Assembly (NCBI RefSeq): GCF_003865015.1 | Contig: NZ_BHVV01000001.1 | Coordinates: 62,001 to 126,000 of the forward strand | Direction: 5' to 3' | Source of the DNA: Sulfurisoma sediminicola | GTDB taxonomy: Bacteria; Pseudomonadota; Gammaproteobacteria; Burkholderiales; Rhodocyclaceae | DNA: 64,000 bases | Shown: in pieces, positions 24,850-36,652 of the stretch | Layout of the letters: every line of letters starts with the position of its first letter | Numbering within the stretch: the first letter of the stretch is position 1 | Position numbers and translations under genes: made by a program | The notes under the pieces: model-generated | The model's database searches: none | What the model was told of the DNA's origin: nothing | What the model saw: only the letters and a program-made list of their open reading frames with translations

Positions 24850-24878
24850 AATATAAACAATCTGTTTATTGTTTGCAA
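24850..24878 (-). promoter_or_regulatory. higBA promoter with operator palindrome in its spacer
   Basis: On the minus strand TTGCAA (24878-24873) and TATATT (24855-24850) are exactly 17 bases apart. The inverted repeat AAACAAT-N6-ATTGTTT (24855-24874) fills the spacer and touches both boxes. This is the expected position for HigA autorepression. Confidence 0.75.
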
Positions 24879-25015
24879 GATTGGCTACCAATCGCCTGCA
24901 GCGCCAATTTCAATTCGAACTCGACCCCTTATTGCATTTATTCGCTTACGATTCGACTCGGTCGGTGAGATTTCTAGAAAAGCGCCCATTAGGGCTGAAC
25001 ATAAGTCCTGTAGTA

Positions 25016-25766
25016 CTAGTAGCGAGTTCCGTTTCTAATCCATGCGTCCAAGTCGTGAAAGTTAACTTCAATTCTTCTTGTTTCCGGAAACAGTGTTCGC
25101 CGATACTTGCAGGCAAAGTCGGTACACCTTTGCTCAACAGGAACAGATTTCAACCGTTCCTTGTTTGGATCCCAGCATTCGAGGTAGGGCTGTCCGGAAA
25201 GTCCATGCCCAGCCTGCTCCTCACACCATAAGTCCATTCGGCCTTGATTAGTGTATTTCGCATTGCCAACGTCATCCTGTATCGATGATATTAAAGAAAG
25301 AAGTTGAATTTCGCTTGTTATCAACGCCTCGCTGATTCTTGCTAGTAGTCAAAATTTCTGACAAATGCCAATGGCACCTACCAGGTTCATATTTATCCAA
25401 TTGCACGGTCGCTTCATAGTTGTCTCCGGTTTTGACGAATGGTAGTAACTCTCTCATGGATAAAGCTGGATAAACACCCTCAAACTTGTTGAGTGTGTAG
25501 CGGCACCCGTCAATTCCTTCAGCACGCCAAACCATCTCAAGCTGAACGTCCAGTGTCGGAGAAATCGTGCCGAGTATTGTTAACGTCATGTTATGGTTTG
25601 GCCGCTTGTTTTCGAGTGGGTAATCCGCATCGTCGGGGGTAACGTTGTTCCAATAGTCAGCGTAGCAACCATTAGGGGCACAGATTGAAAGTGCGACAAA
25701 CGTTGCTACCACAAATTGCCAGCGAACAAGCTGCCAGGTTGAAAGCATAGTATTTAGCTCAGCCAT
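25016..25766 (-). pseudogene. Secreted hypothetical protein, probably frameshifted
   Basis: Two overlapping minus-strand frames look like one gene. The first (25766 to 25272, 164 residues) has a membrane or signal segment (residues about 15-35) and a cysteine-containing mature part ending in GRCHWHLSEI. The second (about 25324 to 25016) has no good start of its own. It continues with a similar low-GC, Cys/Trp-containing style (MDLWCEEQ, LECWDPNKE, CTDFACKYRR) to a natural C-terminus. A one-base slip near 25275-25290 would join them. I recognise no family. GC is far below the window average, suggesting transfer. Confidence 0.5.
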
Positions 25767-26294
25767 TCATTACAGCGCTCGGGTGGAATGCCGCATAACC
25801 TGATGTAGTAAGCCTAAAACGTCGGAAAGCGTTCCGACGAAAGGCTGTACAAATTTGCAGAAATCCGGCGCAAGGGCTTTGAAAAAACGGACATGGCCGG
25901 AATTCGTAGAACCTAAAGACTTTTGCGGAATGTGCATCGGCTAGCTCCGTCGAAGCGGGCGGCGGAATGCCCGCGGCGTGGCAATCTGCCCGGCATTAGA
26001 GTACTTATTCGGCATCGGGGCAAGCGGCAGGGTGTCTGTAGCGCCCGGCGGCGGCGCGCTTCCGCCGATTCAGGGAGCGCCGCAGCGGCGCGAGGCGAAC
26101 AGGAGGTTTCCGGTCGCGATGTCTGAGCGGCGCAGCCGCGAGTTTCGCGGCCGGCCTTTTCGGCGCGCGACGCAAGGGAACCCTGCGGCGCAGGCGCAGG
26201 GCGCGAGCTCATGAGGCGGGGACTCGCCCCCGGCAGACGCTAGCGGCGCGAGGCGCGCAACGCCCCATCGCCGTGTCGCCAGCGCCGACGTTTC
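25767..26294. other. Intergenic stretch between the low-GC gene and alaS
   Basis: This 528-base gap is AT-richer up to about 25920 and strongly GC-rich with many short palindromic pieces after it (for example GCGGCGCAGCCGC at about 26131). Open frames on both strands lack ribosome sites and family resemblance. I see no RNA gene or promoter I can support. Confidence 0.4.
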
Positions 26295-28916
<2,622 letters not shown>

Positions 28917-28975
28917 GGCGGCGAGTCAATATTCGGCAAGGCGCTGATTTTACGCGATTGTCGCGGCGCAAGAAG

Positions 28976-28999
28976 CAAAAAGGCCCGCCATGGCGGGCC
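28976..28999 (-). terminator. Rho-independent terminator of the small Lys-rich secreted protein gene
   Basis: The perfect palindrome GGCCCGCCATGGCGGGCC (28982-28999) is followed on the minus strand by TTTTTGC. It begins 23 bases after the stop of the gene at 29023-29388. Confidence 0.85.
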
Positions 29000-29022
29000 C
29001 TTTCCGAACAGCCTTTCCAGGC

Positions 29023-29388
29023 TTAGTGCTTGTTGTTGCCCTTGCCCTGCTTGTCTTTCTTGCCGTCATGGTCCATGTCGCGCTGGCGATCATGCTTCTC
29101 CTTGTAGATCTTCTCGCTCTGCTTGTCCTGCGCCTTCTGCAGATGCTCGCGTTCCTTCGCGGTGACCTTGCCGTCGGCCTTGGCCTTGTCTTCCTGCCGC
29201 TGGACCTTCTGCTGGCCCTTGTCGAGCCTGGCGGCCTCTTTCGTCGTCAACTGGCCCGAGGTCACGCCCTGGTCGATGCGCTGCTGCTGGTTCGCCTGGC
29301 GCTGGTCGACGCCGGGCGTGGCGGTCTGGGCGAGTACCGGCACCGCGAGCGCGGCGAGCAGGGTGGCGAGAGTGATCCGGATTTTCAT
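29023..29388 (-). CDS. Small secreted Lys/Gln-rich protein
   Basis: The ATG at 29388 with AGGAGA eight bases upstream gives 121 residues. A signal peptide (cleavage after LAQ, about residue 20) is followed by a highly charged, predicted helical protein rich in Lys, Gln, Asp and Glu (for example KGQQKVQRQEDKAKADGKV). It ends in a basic, low-complexity tail. The ARLDKGQQ and DGKVTAKE segments hint at degenerate EF-hand-like or DUF4148-like repeats. No function can be assigned. A good terminator follows, so it is a single-gene unit. Confidence 0.75.
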   Translation of the reverse strand: MKIRITLATLLAALAVPVLAQTATPGVDQRQANQQQRIDQGVTSGQLTTKEAARLDKGQQKVQRQEDKAKADGKVTAKEREHLQKAQDKQSEKIYKEKHDRQRDMDHDGKKDKQGKGNNKH

Positions 29389-29410
29389 CGTGGCTTCTCC
29401 TGGTGAGTGG

Positions 29411-29427
29411 CATGGGAGGTTCCCATG
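29411..29427. promoter_or_regulatory. Inverted repeat upstream of the Lys-rich protein gene
   Basis: CATGGGA-GGT-TCCCATG lies 23 bases before the ATG of the minus-strand gene and could be an operator or leader hairpin. No factor can be named. Confidence 0.3.
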
Positions 29428-29505
29428 GCAGACGTAACGCGCCAGCACGGCAAAAAGTCACCCGCGAAATGTAAGCGTTCGTTTCGGCCGGGAAATGCGC
29501 GGCCG

Positions 29506-30783
29506 CTACTTCTTCTTGGCCACCGCCGGGGGCGCCGCCGGCAATTCCACCTCGGCATTGGCACGCTGCATCGCCGTGTCGAGCGCCTCCTTGGCGGGCT
29601 TCTTGTTGCCCCAGACGAACTCGATCTCCTCGTTGAGGATGCCGCGGATGCGGCTGCGGCCGCTGCCGTACTTGGTGCGCTCGCTCGCCGACGGCACCAC
29701 CGACAGACGCTTGGCGACGCGTTCGAGCAGTGCCGGCGGCGCCCCGGAGGCCTTGAGGGCGTCCACGGCCGCCGGCGTCATCGGCAGGAAGCCCGTCGCC
29801 TGGACCCACTCGCGCTGGGTTTCGGGCTTCAGCAGGAATTCGACGAAATGCGCGACGACGGCATACTCGTCCTTGTGCTTGCCCGGCAGCGCCCACAGCG
29901 CCGCGCCATCGGGCAGCACATCGGCCGGGCGCGCCCCGCGCACGTCATCGTAATGCGGCAGTTCGGCGACGCCGAAACGAAAGCCACTCGACTTCTTCAG
30001 TTCGGCATAAAGCGGCGACTCGCCGGTCAGCATCGAGCACTCGCCCGACATGAACTTGGCGTCGCCCTCCCGGCCCGGGCCGAAGTAATGGAAGTAGAAA
30101 CTCTTCTGCCAACTGGCGAGCAGGGCGATGTGCTTGACATGGACCATGGTGTTGAGCGCGACCTTGTCGGTCTTGCCGTCGCGCGCGAGCACCGGCTCAC
30201 CGTGCTGCGAGGACATGTTATCCACATGCACCCAGGCGAACTGCGATGAAGTCAGGGGGCACTTGAAGCCGGCGTCGAACAGCTTGCCGGCGGCGGTCTG
30301 CACTTCCCACCAGGTCTTGGGCGGATTGTCCGGGTCGAGGCCGGCGCGGACGAAGGCGTCGCGATTGTAGTAAAGCACCGGCAGCGCGTGCGCCAGCGGC
30401 AGGGCCTGTATCTTGCCCTTGAGATCGTCGACGGCACCGGCCATCTGGGGGAAGAACAGCTTGGCCTCGAACGGCAGCTTCGAGGCCGCCATGACCTGAT
30501 GCAGCGGCAGGAAGCGCGGGCTGGTGCCGAAGAAGCGCTTGTTGTCGATGGGATCGAGCAGCGCGAGATGCGGCGGCTGATTCAGCTCGGCACTGCCCTG
30601 CAGGCCTTTCAGGTCCTGCAGCACGACCTTCGACTTGCCCTTCTGCTCGCCGTTGAAGCGCACCACCAGGTTGGCCAGGGCAGCGAGCTGCTGTCCGGCG
30701 AGTTCGTGACGCAGCGTTATTTCCTGGGCCTGAGCGGCCGGCAACCAGAGGCCCAGCACCGCAAGCAGCAGCTTCTTGTTCAT
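29506..30783 (-). CDS. ABC transporter substrate-binding protein (UgpB-like)
   Basis: Starting at MNKKLLLAVLGLW gives 425 residues with a signal peptide ending at AQA (about 19). The mature protein has the extracellular solute-binding fold of the sugar/glycerol-phosphate class: a VLYYNRDAFVRAGLDPDNPPKTWWEV segment and later EYAVVAHFVEFLLKPETQREWVQATGFLP, both typical of UgpB. The C-terminal tail is Pro/Ala-rich. No permease or ATPase genes are adjacent, so it is an orphan that probably feeds a transporter encoded elsewhere. The ligand is not determined. Confidence 0.88.
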   Translation of the reverse strand: MNKKLLLAVLGLWLPAAQAQEITLRHELAGQQLAALANLVVRFNGEQKGKSKVVLQDLKGLQGSAELNQPPHLALLDPIDNKRFFGTSPRFLPLHQVMAASKLPFEAKLFFPQMAGAVDDLKGKIQALPLAHALPVLYYNRDAFVRAGLDPDNPPKTWWEVQTAAGKLFDAGFKCPLTSSQFAWVHVDNMSSQHGEPVLARDGKTDKVALNTMVHVKHIALLASWQKSFYFHYFGPGREGDAKFMSGECSMLTGESPLYAELKKSSGFRFGVAELPHYDDVRGARPADVLPDGAALWALPGKHKDEYAVVAHFVEFLLKPETQREWVQATGFLPMTPAAVDALKASGAPPALLERVAKRLSVVPSASERTKYGSGRSRIRGILNEEIEFVWGNKKPAKEALDTAMQRANAEVELPAAPPAVAKKK

Positions 30784-30875
30784 GATCGTCCCATGGTCAT
30801 GGCAATATCGGGCGAGTTTAGCAGTCAATCGCCCACGCTTGCTCTCGTCCCGACAGTCGGCTACGCTACCTCCAC

Positions 30876-31448
30876 ATGAACCGGTCCCAAGCCGTCGCGC
30901 TGGCCATCGCCGCGCTCAACGTGGCATTGATGCTGCTGTTCCCGCCACACGACTACCTCTCGCTGCAGCACGGCGGCGTCGGCACCTTCGACGGCTTCTA
31001 CTGGGCGTTCGCCAGCCTGCCGAACCGGGTCGTCAACCGCGACTTCCTCACGCTCGAGATCCTCGTCGTGCTCATCAACGCCGCCATCGCCTGGCTGCTG
31101 CTACGCGACCCCGATCCCGCGCGCAGCGACGCCGGCATGAACCGCCTGCAGCGTGGCGTGCTCTTGCTGGTCGGGATCAACCTCGTGCTGGCCCTGCTGT
31201 TTCCCCCGTTCGAGAACTACCGTGCCATCACCAGGGCCGTGATACCGACCTTCGAGGGTTTTTACTTCGTCTTCGGCGACCATTCCACGCAGAAGATCAT
31301 CACCTCCGTCCTCTATATCGAAGTCACGCTCTTGCTGATCAACGGCGCGCTGGCCTGGCTGCTGTTCCGCCGCCGCGGCGACGACCCCGGCGCACCCGAG
31401 GAGGTGCGCACGGCGGCGAAGTTCCGGCACGAGCACGACAGCCCCTGA
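30876..31448 (+). CDS. Membrane protein with internal duplication
   Basis: The 190-residue protein has four hydrophobic segments in two matching halves. Half 1 contains LNVALMLLFPPHDY, FDGFYWAFASL and LVVLINAAIAWLLLRD. Half 2 contains INLVLALLFPPFENY, FEGFYFVFGD and LLLINGALAWLLFRR. Each half is therefore helix-LLFPP loop-aromatic FxGFY-helix. The arrangement suggests gene duplication giving a pseudo-twofold four-helix protein. I do not recognise a named family. It overlaps nothing but is followed by the monooxygenase gene after one base, so translation is probably coupled. Confidence 0.8.
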   Translation: MNRSQAVALAIAALNVALMLLFPPHDYLSLQHGGVGTFDGFYWAFASLPNRVVNRDFLTLEILVVLINAAIAWLLLRDPDPARSDAGMNRLQRGVLLLVGINLVLALLFPPFENYRAITRAVIPTFEGFYFVFGDHSTQKIITSVLYIEVTLLLINGALAWLLFRRRGDDPGAPEEVRTAAKFRHEHDSP

Positions 31449-31449
31449 C

Positions 31450-32595
31450 TTGCGCATCGCCTGCCTCGGCGGCGGCCCCGCCGGCCTCTACTTCGCCATC
31501 CTCGCCAAGCGCGCCGACCCGACGCGCGAGATCGAGGTCGTCGAGCGCCATCGTCCCGAGGACAGCTTCGGCCGGGGCATCGTCTTTTCCGACCGGGCGC
31601 TGGAAACCCTGCGCCAGGCCGACCCGCCGTCCCACGCCGAGATCACCCGCAACTTCCGCCACTGGAGCGACATCGACATCCACTTCAAGGGAGAGCGCAT
31701 CACCGCGCACGGCCACGGCTTCTCCGGCATCGCCCGCGCCAGCCTGATCCGCATCCTGCAGGCCCGTGCCGAGGCGCTGGGCGTCAAGGTCAGCAACGGC
31801 AGCGAATTCACCGACCCCTCGCCCTGGGACGATCGCGATCTCGTCGTCGGCGCGGATGGCATCCGCAGCGCGGTGCGCCGGTCGCGCGAGGCGCGTTTCG
31901 AGCCCGTGGTGCGCGAATCGCGCAACCGCTACCTTTGGCTCGGTTCGACGCGCCGCTTCGATGCCTTCACCTTCGCCTTTCGCGAGACCGCGCACGGCTG
32001 GTTCAACCTGCACGGCTACCGCTACGACGAGCGCACTTCGTCCTGCATCGTCGAGACGCCGGAAACGGTGTGGCAGGCGGCCGGTCTCGCCGACATGGGC
32101 TACGAGGAATCGCTCGCTTACGCCGAGCAGCTGTTCGCCGACGTTCTCGAAGGCGAGCCGCTGATCGGCAACAGCCAGCGCTTCGACCATCCCTCCGGCT
32201 GGCAGCGCTTCGCCGGCATCCGCTGCCGCCGCTGGTGGGACGGCCACACCGTGCTCATCGGCGATGCCGCCCACACCGCCCATTTCTCCATCGGCTCCGG
32301 CACGCGCCTGGCCATGGAAGACGCCATCGAACTGGCGCGCTGTCTCAGCCGGGACAACGGCGACCTCGCCAGCGCGCTCGCGCGCTTCCAGGCGGTACGC
32401 GAACCGCTGGCCCTGCGCGCACTCGAAACCGGCTTCCGCCGCATGGAGTGGTTCGAGGACATCGCCGCCCACGCCCATCTCGCGCCCGACGCATTCGCCG
32501 TCGCCCTGCTCACCAGCAGCGGCCGCCTCGACCTCGAGGAACTGCGTCGCCGCGACCCGCAGCTGATGGGAAGTTTTTCCGCGACGGCGCGATAA
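31450..32595 (+). CDS. FAD-dependent aryl-CoA monooxygenase, stand-alone
   Basis: The start is a TTG one base after the preceding stop; the product has 381 residues. MRIACLGGGPAGLYFAILAK is the FAD-binding GxGxxG fold, DLVVGADGIRSAVR the second FAD/NADPH motif, and GDAAHTAHFSIGSGTRLAMEDA the ribityl-binding GD motif. This matches the N-terminal half of salicylyl-CoA 5-hydroxylase and 2-aminobenzoyl-CoA monooxygenase/reductase. Those are about twice as long and carry a fused old-yellow-enzyme domain, which is absent here. A MarR regulator and an aryl-CoA ligase follow, supporting hydroxylation of an aromatic CoA thioester. Confidence 0.88.
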   Translation: MRIACLGGGPAGLYFAILAKRADPTREIEVVERHRPEDSFGRGIVFSDRALETLRQADPPSHAEITRNFRHWSDIDIHFKGERITAHGHGFSGIARASLIRILQARAEALGVKVSNGSEFTDPSPWDDRDLVVGADGIRSAVRRSREARFEPVVRESRNRYLWLGSTRRFDAFTFAFRETAHGWFNLHGYRYDERTSSCIVETPETVWQAAGLADMGYEESLAYAEQLFADVLEGEPLIGNSQRFDHPSGWQRFAGIRCRRWWDGHTVLIGDAAHTAHFSIGSGTRLAMEDAIELARCLSRDNGDLASALARFQAVREPLALRALETGFRRMEWFEDIAAHAHLAPDAFAVALLTSSGRLDLEELRRRDPQLMGSFSATAR

Positions 32596-32631
32596 TTGCA
32601 TCCTCGAATATTGAGCCGCCCGGAGAATCAC

Positions 32632-33123
32632 ATGACCCGAACCCCCAACGCCAGCGCCAGCGACACCGAGACCCGCGCCAGCGCCAGCGACACCCTGGCG
32701 CTGCGCCTCTGGCTGCGCATGATGGCCTGCACCAATCTGGTCGAGGGCGAGGTGCGCTCGCGCCTGCGCCGGCAGTTCGACATCACCCTGCCGCGCTTCG
32801 ATCTCATGGCCCAGCTCGAGCGCGTGCCGGACGGACTCAAGATGGGCGAGCTGTCCAAGCGCATGATGGTCACCGGCGGCAACGTCACCGGCATCACCGA
32901 CCAGCTGGTGGCCGAGGGCCTGGTAATGCGCGAGGACAATCCGGCCGACCGCCGCGCCTACATCGTCAAGCTCACCCCCGACGGCCGCCGCGCCTTCAAG
33001 AAGATGGCCGACGCCCACCGGCAGTGGATCGCCGAGTTGTTCGGCGGCATCAGCGAGGAGCAGCGCGGCGAGCTCCACGAGCTGCTCGCCGCGCTCAAGC
33101 AGCAACTCACGCGCCAGCAGTGA
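32632..33123 (+). CDS. MarR-family transcriptional regulator
   Basis: The ATG at 32632 with CGGAGA upstream gives 163 residues; an in-frame ATG 12 codons earlier is less likely. The winged helix-turn-helix is visible as MGELSKRMMVTGGNVTGITDQLVAEGLV followed by the wing EDNPADRRAYIVKLT, the MarR hallmark. The N-terminus repeats SASDTE/SASDTL. MarR proteins of this type often respond to aromatic acids or their CoA esters. It sits between the monooxygenase and the ligase and likely controls them. Its stop overlaps the ligase GTG (GTGA). Confidence 0.92.
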   Translation: MTRTPNASASDTETRASASDTLALRLWLRMMACTNLVEGEVRSRLRRQFDITLPRFDLMAQLERVPDGLKMGELSKRMMVTGGNVTGITDQLVAEGLVMREDNPADRRAYIVKLTPDGRRAFKKMADAHRQWIAELFGGISEEQRGELHELLAALKQQLTRQQ

Positions 33124-34748
33124 GCGCATCGGCGCACGTCGACGGCTTCGCCCGCGATCGCGCGCCGCGACGCGAGGCATGGCCCGACTTCGTCTACGCG
33201 CTGCCGCAGCTGCGGTTTCCGGAGCGCCTGAACTGCGCCGTCGAGCTGCTCGACCGCGCCGTCGATGAGCGCGGCTGGGGCGAACGACCCGCGCTGTCGT
33301 CGCCGACGGCCAGCCTGAGCTACGTCGAGTTGCGCGAGCGGGTCGACCGCATCGCCCGCGTGCTCGTCGAGGACATGGGCGCCGTGCCCGGCAACCGCGT
33401 CCTGCTGCGCGGCTGCAACACGCCGACGCTGGCCGCGATCTGGCTCGCGGTGCAGAAGGCCGGCTGCATCGCCGTCACCAGCATGCCGCTGCTGCGCGCC
33501 AGGGAACTGGCCGAGATCATCGACAAGGCGCAGGTCAGCCACGCCTTCTGCGAGACGGCGCTGCTCGGCGAACTCGAGGCGGCGCGCGCGCGCTGCCCGT
33601 CGCTGCGCGCGCTGCTGACCTTCGCCGACGATGCCGGCGAAAACTCGGCGCTGGCGGCACGGTGCGCCGCGAAGCCCGCCGGCTTCGATGCCGTCGATAC
33701 CGCTGCCGACGACATCGCCCTGATCGCCTTCACCTCGGGCACCACCGGCGTGCCCAAGGGCGCCATGCACAGCCACCGCGACGTGATGTCCGTTTGCGCC
33801 TGCTTCCCGCGCAGCATCCTCGAAGCCGGCTCCGATGACGTGTTCTGCGGCCCGGCGCCGCTGGCCTTCACCTTCGGCCTCGGCGCCCTGCTGCTCTTTC
33901 CCCTCGCGCTCGGCGCCAGCGCCCTGCTGCTGCCGCAGCCTTCCCCCGCATTGCTGCTCGAGGCCATCGCGCGCCATCGCACGACCACGCTGTTCGCCAC
34001 CCCCACCTTCTACCGCCAGATGCTGCCGCTGCTCGCCGGCCGCGACGTCTCCAGCCTGCGCCGCTGCGTCGCGGCCGGCGAGCCGCTGCCGGCGGCGACC
34101 TGGCGGCAGTGGCAGGAGGCCACGGGCATCCGCCTGATCGACGGCATCGGCTCGACCGAACTGCTGCACATCTTCATCTCGGCGCGGGCCGGCGAGATGC
34201 GCCCCGGCGCCACCGGCAAACCCGTGCCCGGCTACGCGGCGGCCGTGCTCGATGCCGCCGGCCGGCCCGTGGCGCCCGGCGTCGTCGGGCGGCTCGCCGT
34301 CAAGGGGCCGACGGGCTGCCGCTATCTCGACGACCCGCGCCAGCAAGCCTACGTGCAGGGCGGCTGGAACATCACCGGCGACGCCTACTGGATCGACGCC
34401 GACGGCTACTTCCATTTCGCCGCCCGAACCGACGACCTCATCATCGCCGCCGGCTGCAACATCGGCGCCCCCGAGATCGAGGACGTCCTGCTCTCCCACC
34501 CGGCCGTCGCCGAATGCGCCGTGGTCGGCGTGCCCGACGCCGAACGCGGCCAGGCGCTCAAGGCCTGCATCGTGCTCCGCCCCGGCCTCGAAGCCGGCGA
34601 CGCCCTCGCCGCGGAGCTGCAGGAGCACGTCAGGAAGCAGCTGGCGCCGTTCAAGGCGCCGCGCATCGTCGAGTTCCGCGACGCGCTGCCGCGCACCGAA
34701 ACCGGCAAGCTGCAGCGCTTCCGCCTGCGCGAGGAAGCCGCCGGCTGA
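33120..34748 (+). CDS. Aryl-CoA ligase (2-aminobenzoate/benzoate-CoA ligase type)
   Basis: A GTG overlapping the MarR stop gives 542 residues. It is an AMP-forming acyl-CoA synthetase: the P-loop TSGTTGVPKGAMHSH is near residue 209, IDGIGSTELLHIF is the adenylate-binding motif, the hinge lies near YFHFAARTDDLI, and the catalytic lysine sits in PRTETGKLQRFRLR. The overall pattern (PQLRFPERLNCAVELLD, LRGCNTP, NIGAPEIEDVLL) matches benzoate and 2-aminobenzoate CoA ligases of Rhodocyclales. With the monooxygenase it would form an aerobic aryl-CoA route, for example for anthranilate or salicylate; the exact acid is not determined. Confidence 0.9.
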   Translation: MSASAHVDGFARDRAPRREAWPDFVYALPQLRFPERLNCAVELLDRAVDERGWGERPALSSPTASLSYVELRERVDRIARVLVEDMGAVPGNRVLLRGCNTPTLAAIWLAVQKAGCIAVTSMPLLRARELAEIIDKAQVSHAFCETALLGELEAARARCPSLRALLTFADDAGENSALAARCAAKPAGFDAVDTAADDIALIAFTSGTTGVPKGAMHSHRDVMSVCACFPRSILEAGSDDVFCGPAPLAFTFGLGALLLFPLALGASALLLPQPSPALLLEAIARHRTTTLFATPTFYRQMLPLLAGRDVSSLRRCVAAGEPLPAATWRQWQEATGIRLIDGIGSTELLHIFISARAGEMRPGATGKPVPGYAAAVLDAAGRPVAPGVVGRLAVKGPTGCRYLDDPRQQAYVQGGWNITGDAYWIDADGYFHFAARTDDLIIAAGCNIGAPEIEDVLLSHPAVAECAVVGVPDAERGQALKACIVLRPGLEAGDALAAELQEHVRKQLAPFKAPRIVEFRDALPRTETGKLQRFRLREEAAG

Positions 34749-34802
34749 GTCACATCGCCCCGCGGGTGGCCGCGCCGCGTTGCTTTCGCCCATAATGGCA
34801 AC

Positions 34803-36652
34803 ATGGCCAATGGCGGTTCCCTCAAGCGAGACGTTCTGGTCCGGCTCGCCTTGGTCGCGGCCGGCGTATCGCTGCTGATGCTGGCGCTGTTCCTCGCCGC
34901 CTACCGCGGCCAGCTGGAGAAGGAGCGCAGTCACGCCTCGCTCGGCTTCAACCTGCTGCTGCAGGCCGCCCTCGAGAACGCGATGCTCAAGCGCGACGTG
35001 CCCGGCCTGGCCGACATCGTCAGCCGCCTTGGCGAACAGCCGGGCATACGCGGCGTCATGATCCTCAATCCGCAAGGCGAAGTCCGCTTCGCCTCGGCGC
35101 CTGGCGCCCTCAACAGCCGGCGTCCGGACCTGGTGCCGGCCGACCCGCGCGTCGGCCCCCAGGCGGCCTTCGATCGGGACGAGCACGGCGCGGAGGTGCT
35201 GCGCTCGGTCAACCCGGTGTCCAACAAGGCCCAGTGCACCGCCTGCCACGGTCCGGTCGCCGTCAATCCGGTCAACGGCATCCTCGTGGTCGACTACGAC
35301 GCCGCGGAGATTCGCCGCCAGGCCTGGGTCGGCGCCCTCGCCTTCGCCGGGGCCGGCGTGGCCGTGATGCTGTTGCTGCTGGCCCTGCTCTGGCGCCTGC
35401 TCAGCCGCCGGGTCCTCGAGCCGGTGGCCCGCCTGGCCGAGGCCAGCGCCGCCATCGAAGGCGGCCAGCTCGACCGCCGCGTCGACATCGGCGGCGACGA
35501 CGAGCTGGCGCGCCTCGGCGAGCGCTTCAACCGCATGGCCGAACGGCTGGCCGAACAGATGGCCCGCATCCGCGCGCACGAGACCTACCTGCAGGAAGTC
35601 CTCGACGGACTCCCCGACGGCGTCCGCGTCATCCGTGTCGCCGACAAGGCCATCGTGCTCGCCAACCGGGCCTACTGCGCGCAACTCGGCCGCGATCGCG
35701 CGGAGGTGATCGGCCGTGCCTGCCACGACAGCAGCCACGGCCGCGAGCAGCCCTGCGTCGCCACCCTGGTCAGCTGCCCGCTGCAGGAATGCCCTGCGCA
35801 CGGCGATCGCCTCAAGGCCACCCATCGCCACCTGCGCGCCGACGGCAGCCTGTTCCCGGTCGAGATCCACGCCGCCCGCGTCGACATCGACGGCGCGGCC
35901 TACCTGGTCGAGTCGATCCGCGACCTCGCCGAAGCGGCCCGCGTCTCGCACGAGCAGCGCCTGTCCGAGCTCGGCCTGCTGGCGGCGGGCGTCGCCCACG
36001 AGATCCACAACCCGCTGGCCTCGATCCGGCTCGGCGTCCAGGGCTTGAGCCGCGAGATCCGCGAGGGGCGCCACGACCTCATGCGGGTGAGCGACTACCT
36101 CGGGCTGATCGACGACGAGATCGACAACTGCATCGCCGTGACGCGGCGCCTGCTGCTGCTGTCCCGTGCCCCGTCGTCCCGCCGCCAGCTGATCGACGTC
36201 GGCGCCGCCATGGACGACACCCTGCGCCTGCTCGATTTCGACGCCCGGACGCGCGGCATCGAACAGCAGCTGTTTCGTCCCGACACCCCGGTCCATGTGC
36301 TCGCCGACGACGGCGAGCTGCGCATGGTGCTGCTCAACCTGCTGCAGAACGCCCACCACGCGATGCCGCACGGCGGGCGGCTCACCGCGCGCGTCGGTGT
36401 CGAAGCGGGCGAGGCGGCTATCGAGATCGCCGACGACGGCATGGGCATCCCGCAGGAAATCCTGTCCCAGATCTTCGACCCCTTCTTCAGCCGCCGCGGC
36501 GACGGCGAGCCCGGCACTGGCCTCGGCCTGACCATCGTCAAGAACATCGTCGAGCGCTTCGGCGGCCGCGTCGCCGTCGACAGCCTGCCCGGGCAAGGCA
36601 CGCGCTTCACCATCCACCTCGCGCTCGCCGGCACGCCCGGCAATTCCCCGCC

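Noticed and set aside
25913-26216. Overlapping short open frames in the GC-rich part before alaS
   Set aside because: All are Arg/Ala/Pro-rich with no start-site signals; composition explains them.
32958-36617. A 1219-codon minus-strand open frame opposite the CoA ligase and histidine kinase
   Set aside because: Antisense shadow of well-supported genes; no ribosome site or domain, and low-complexity composition.
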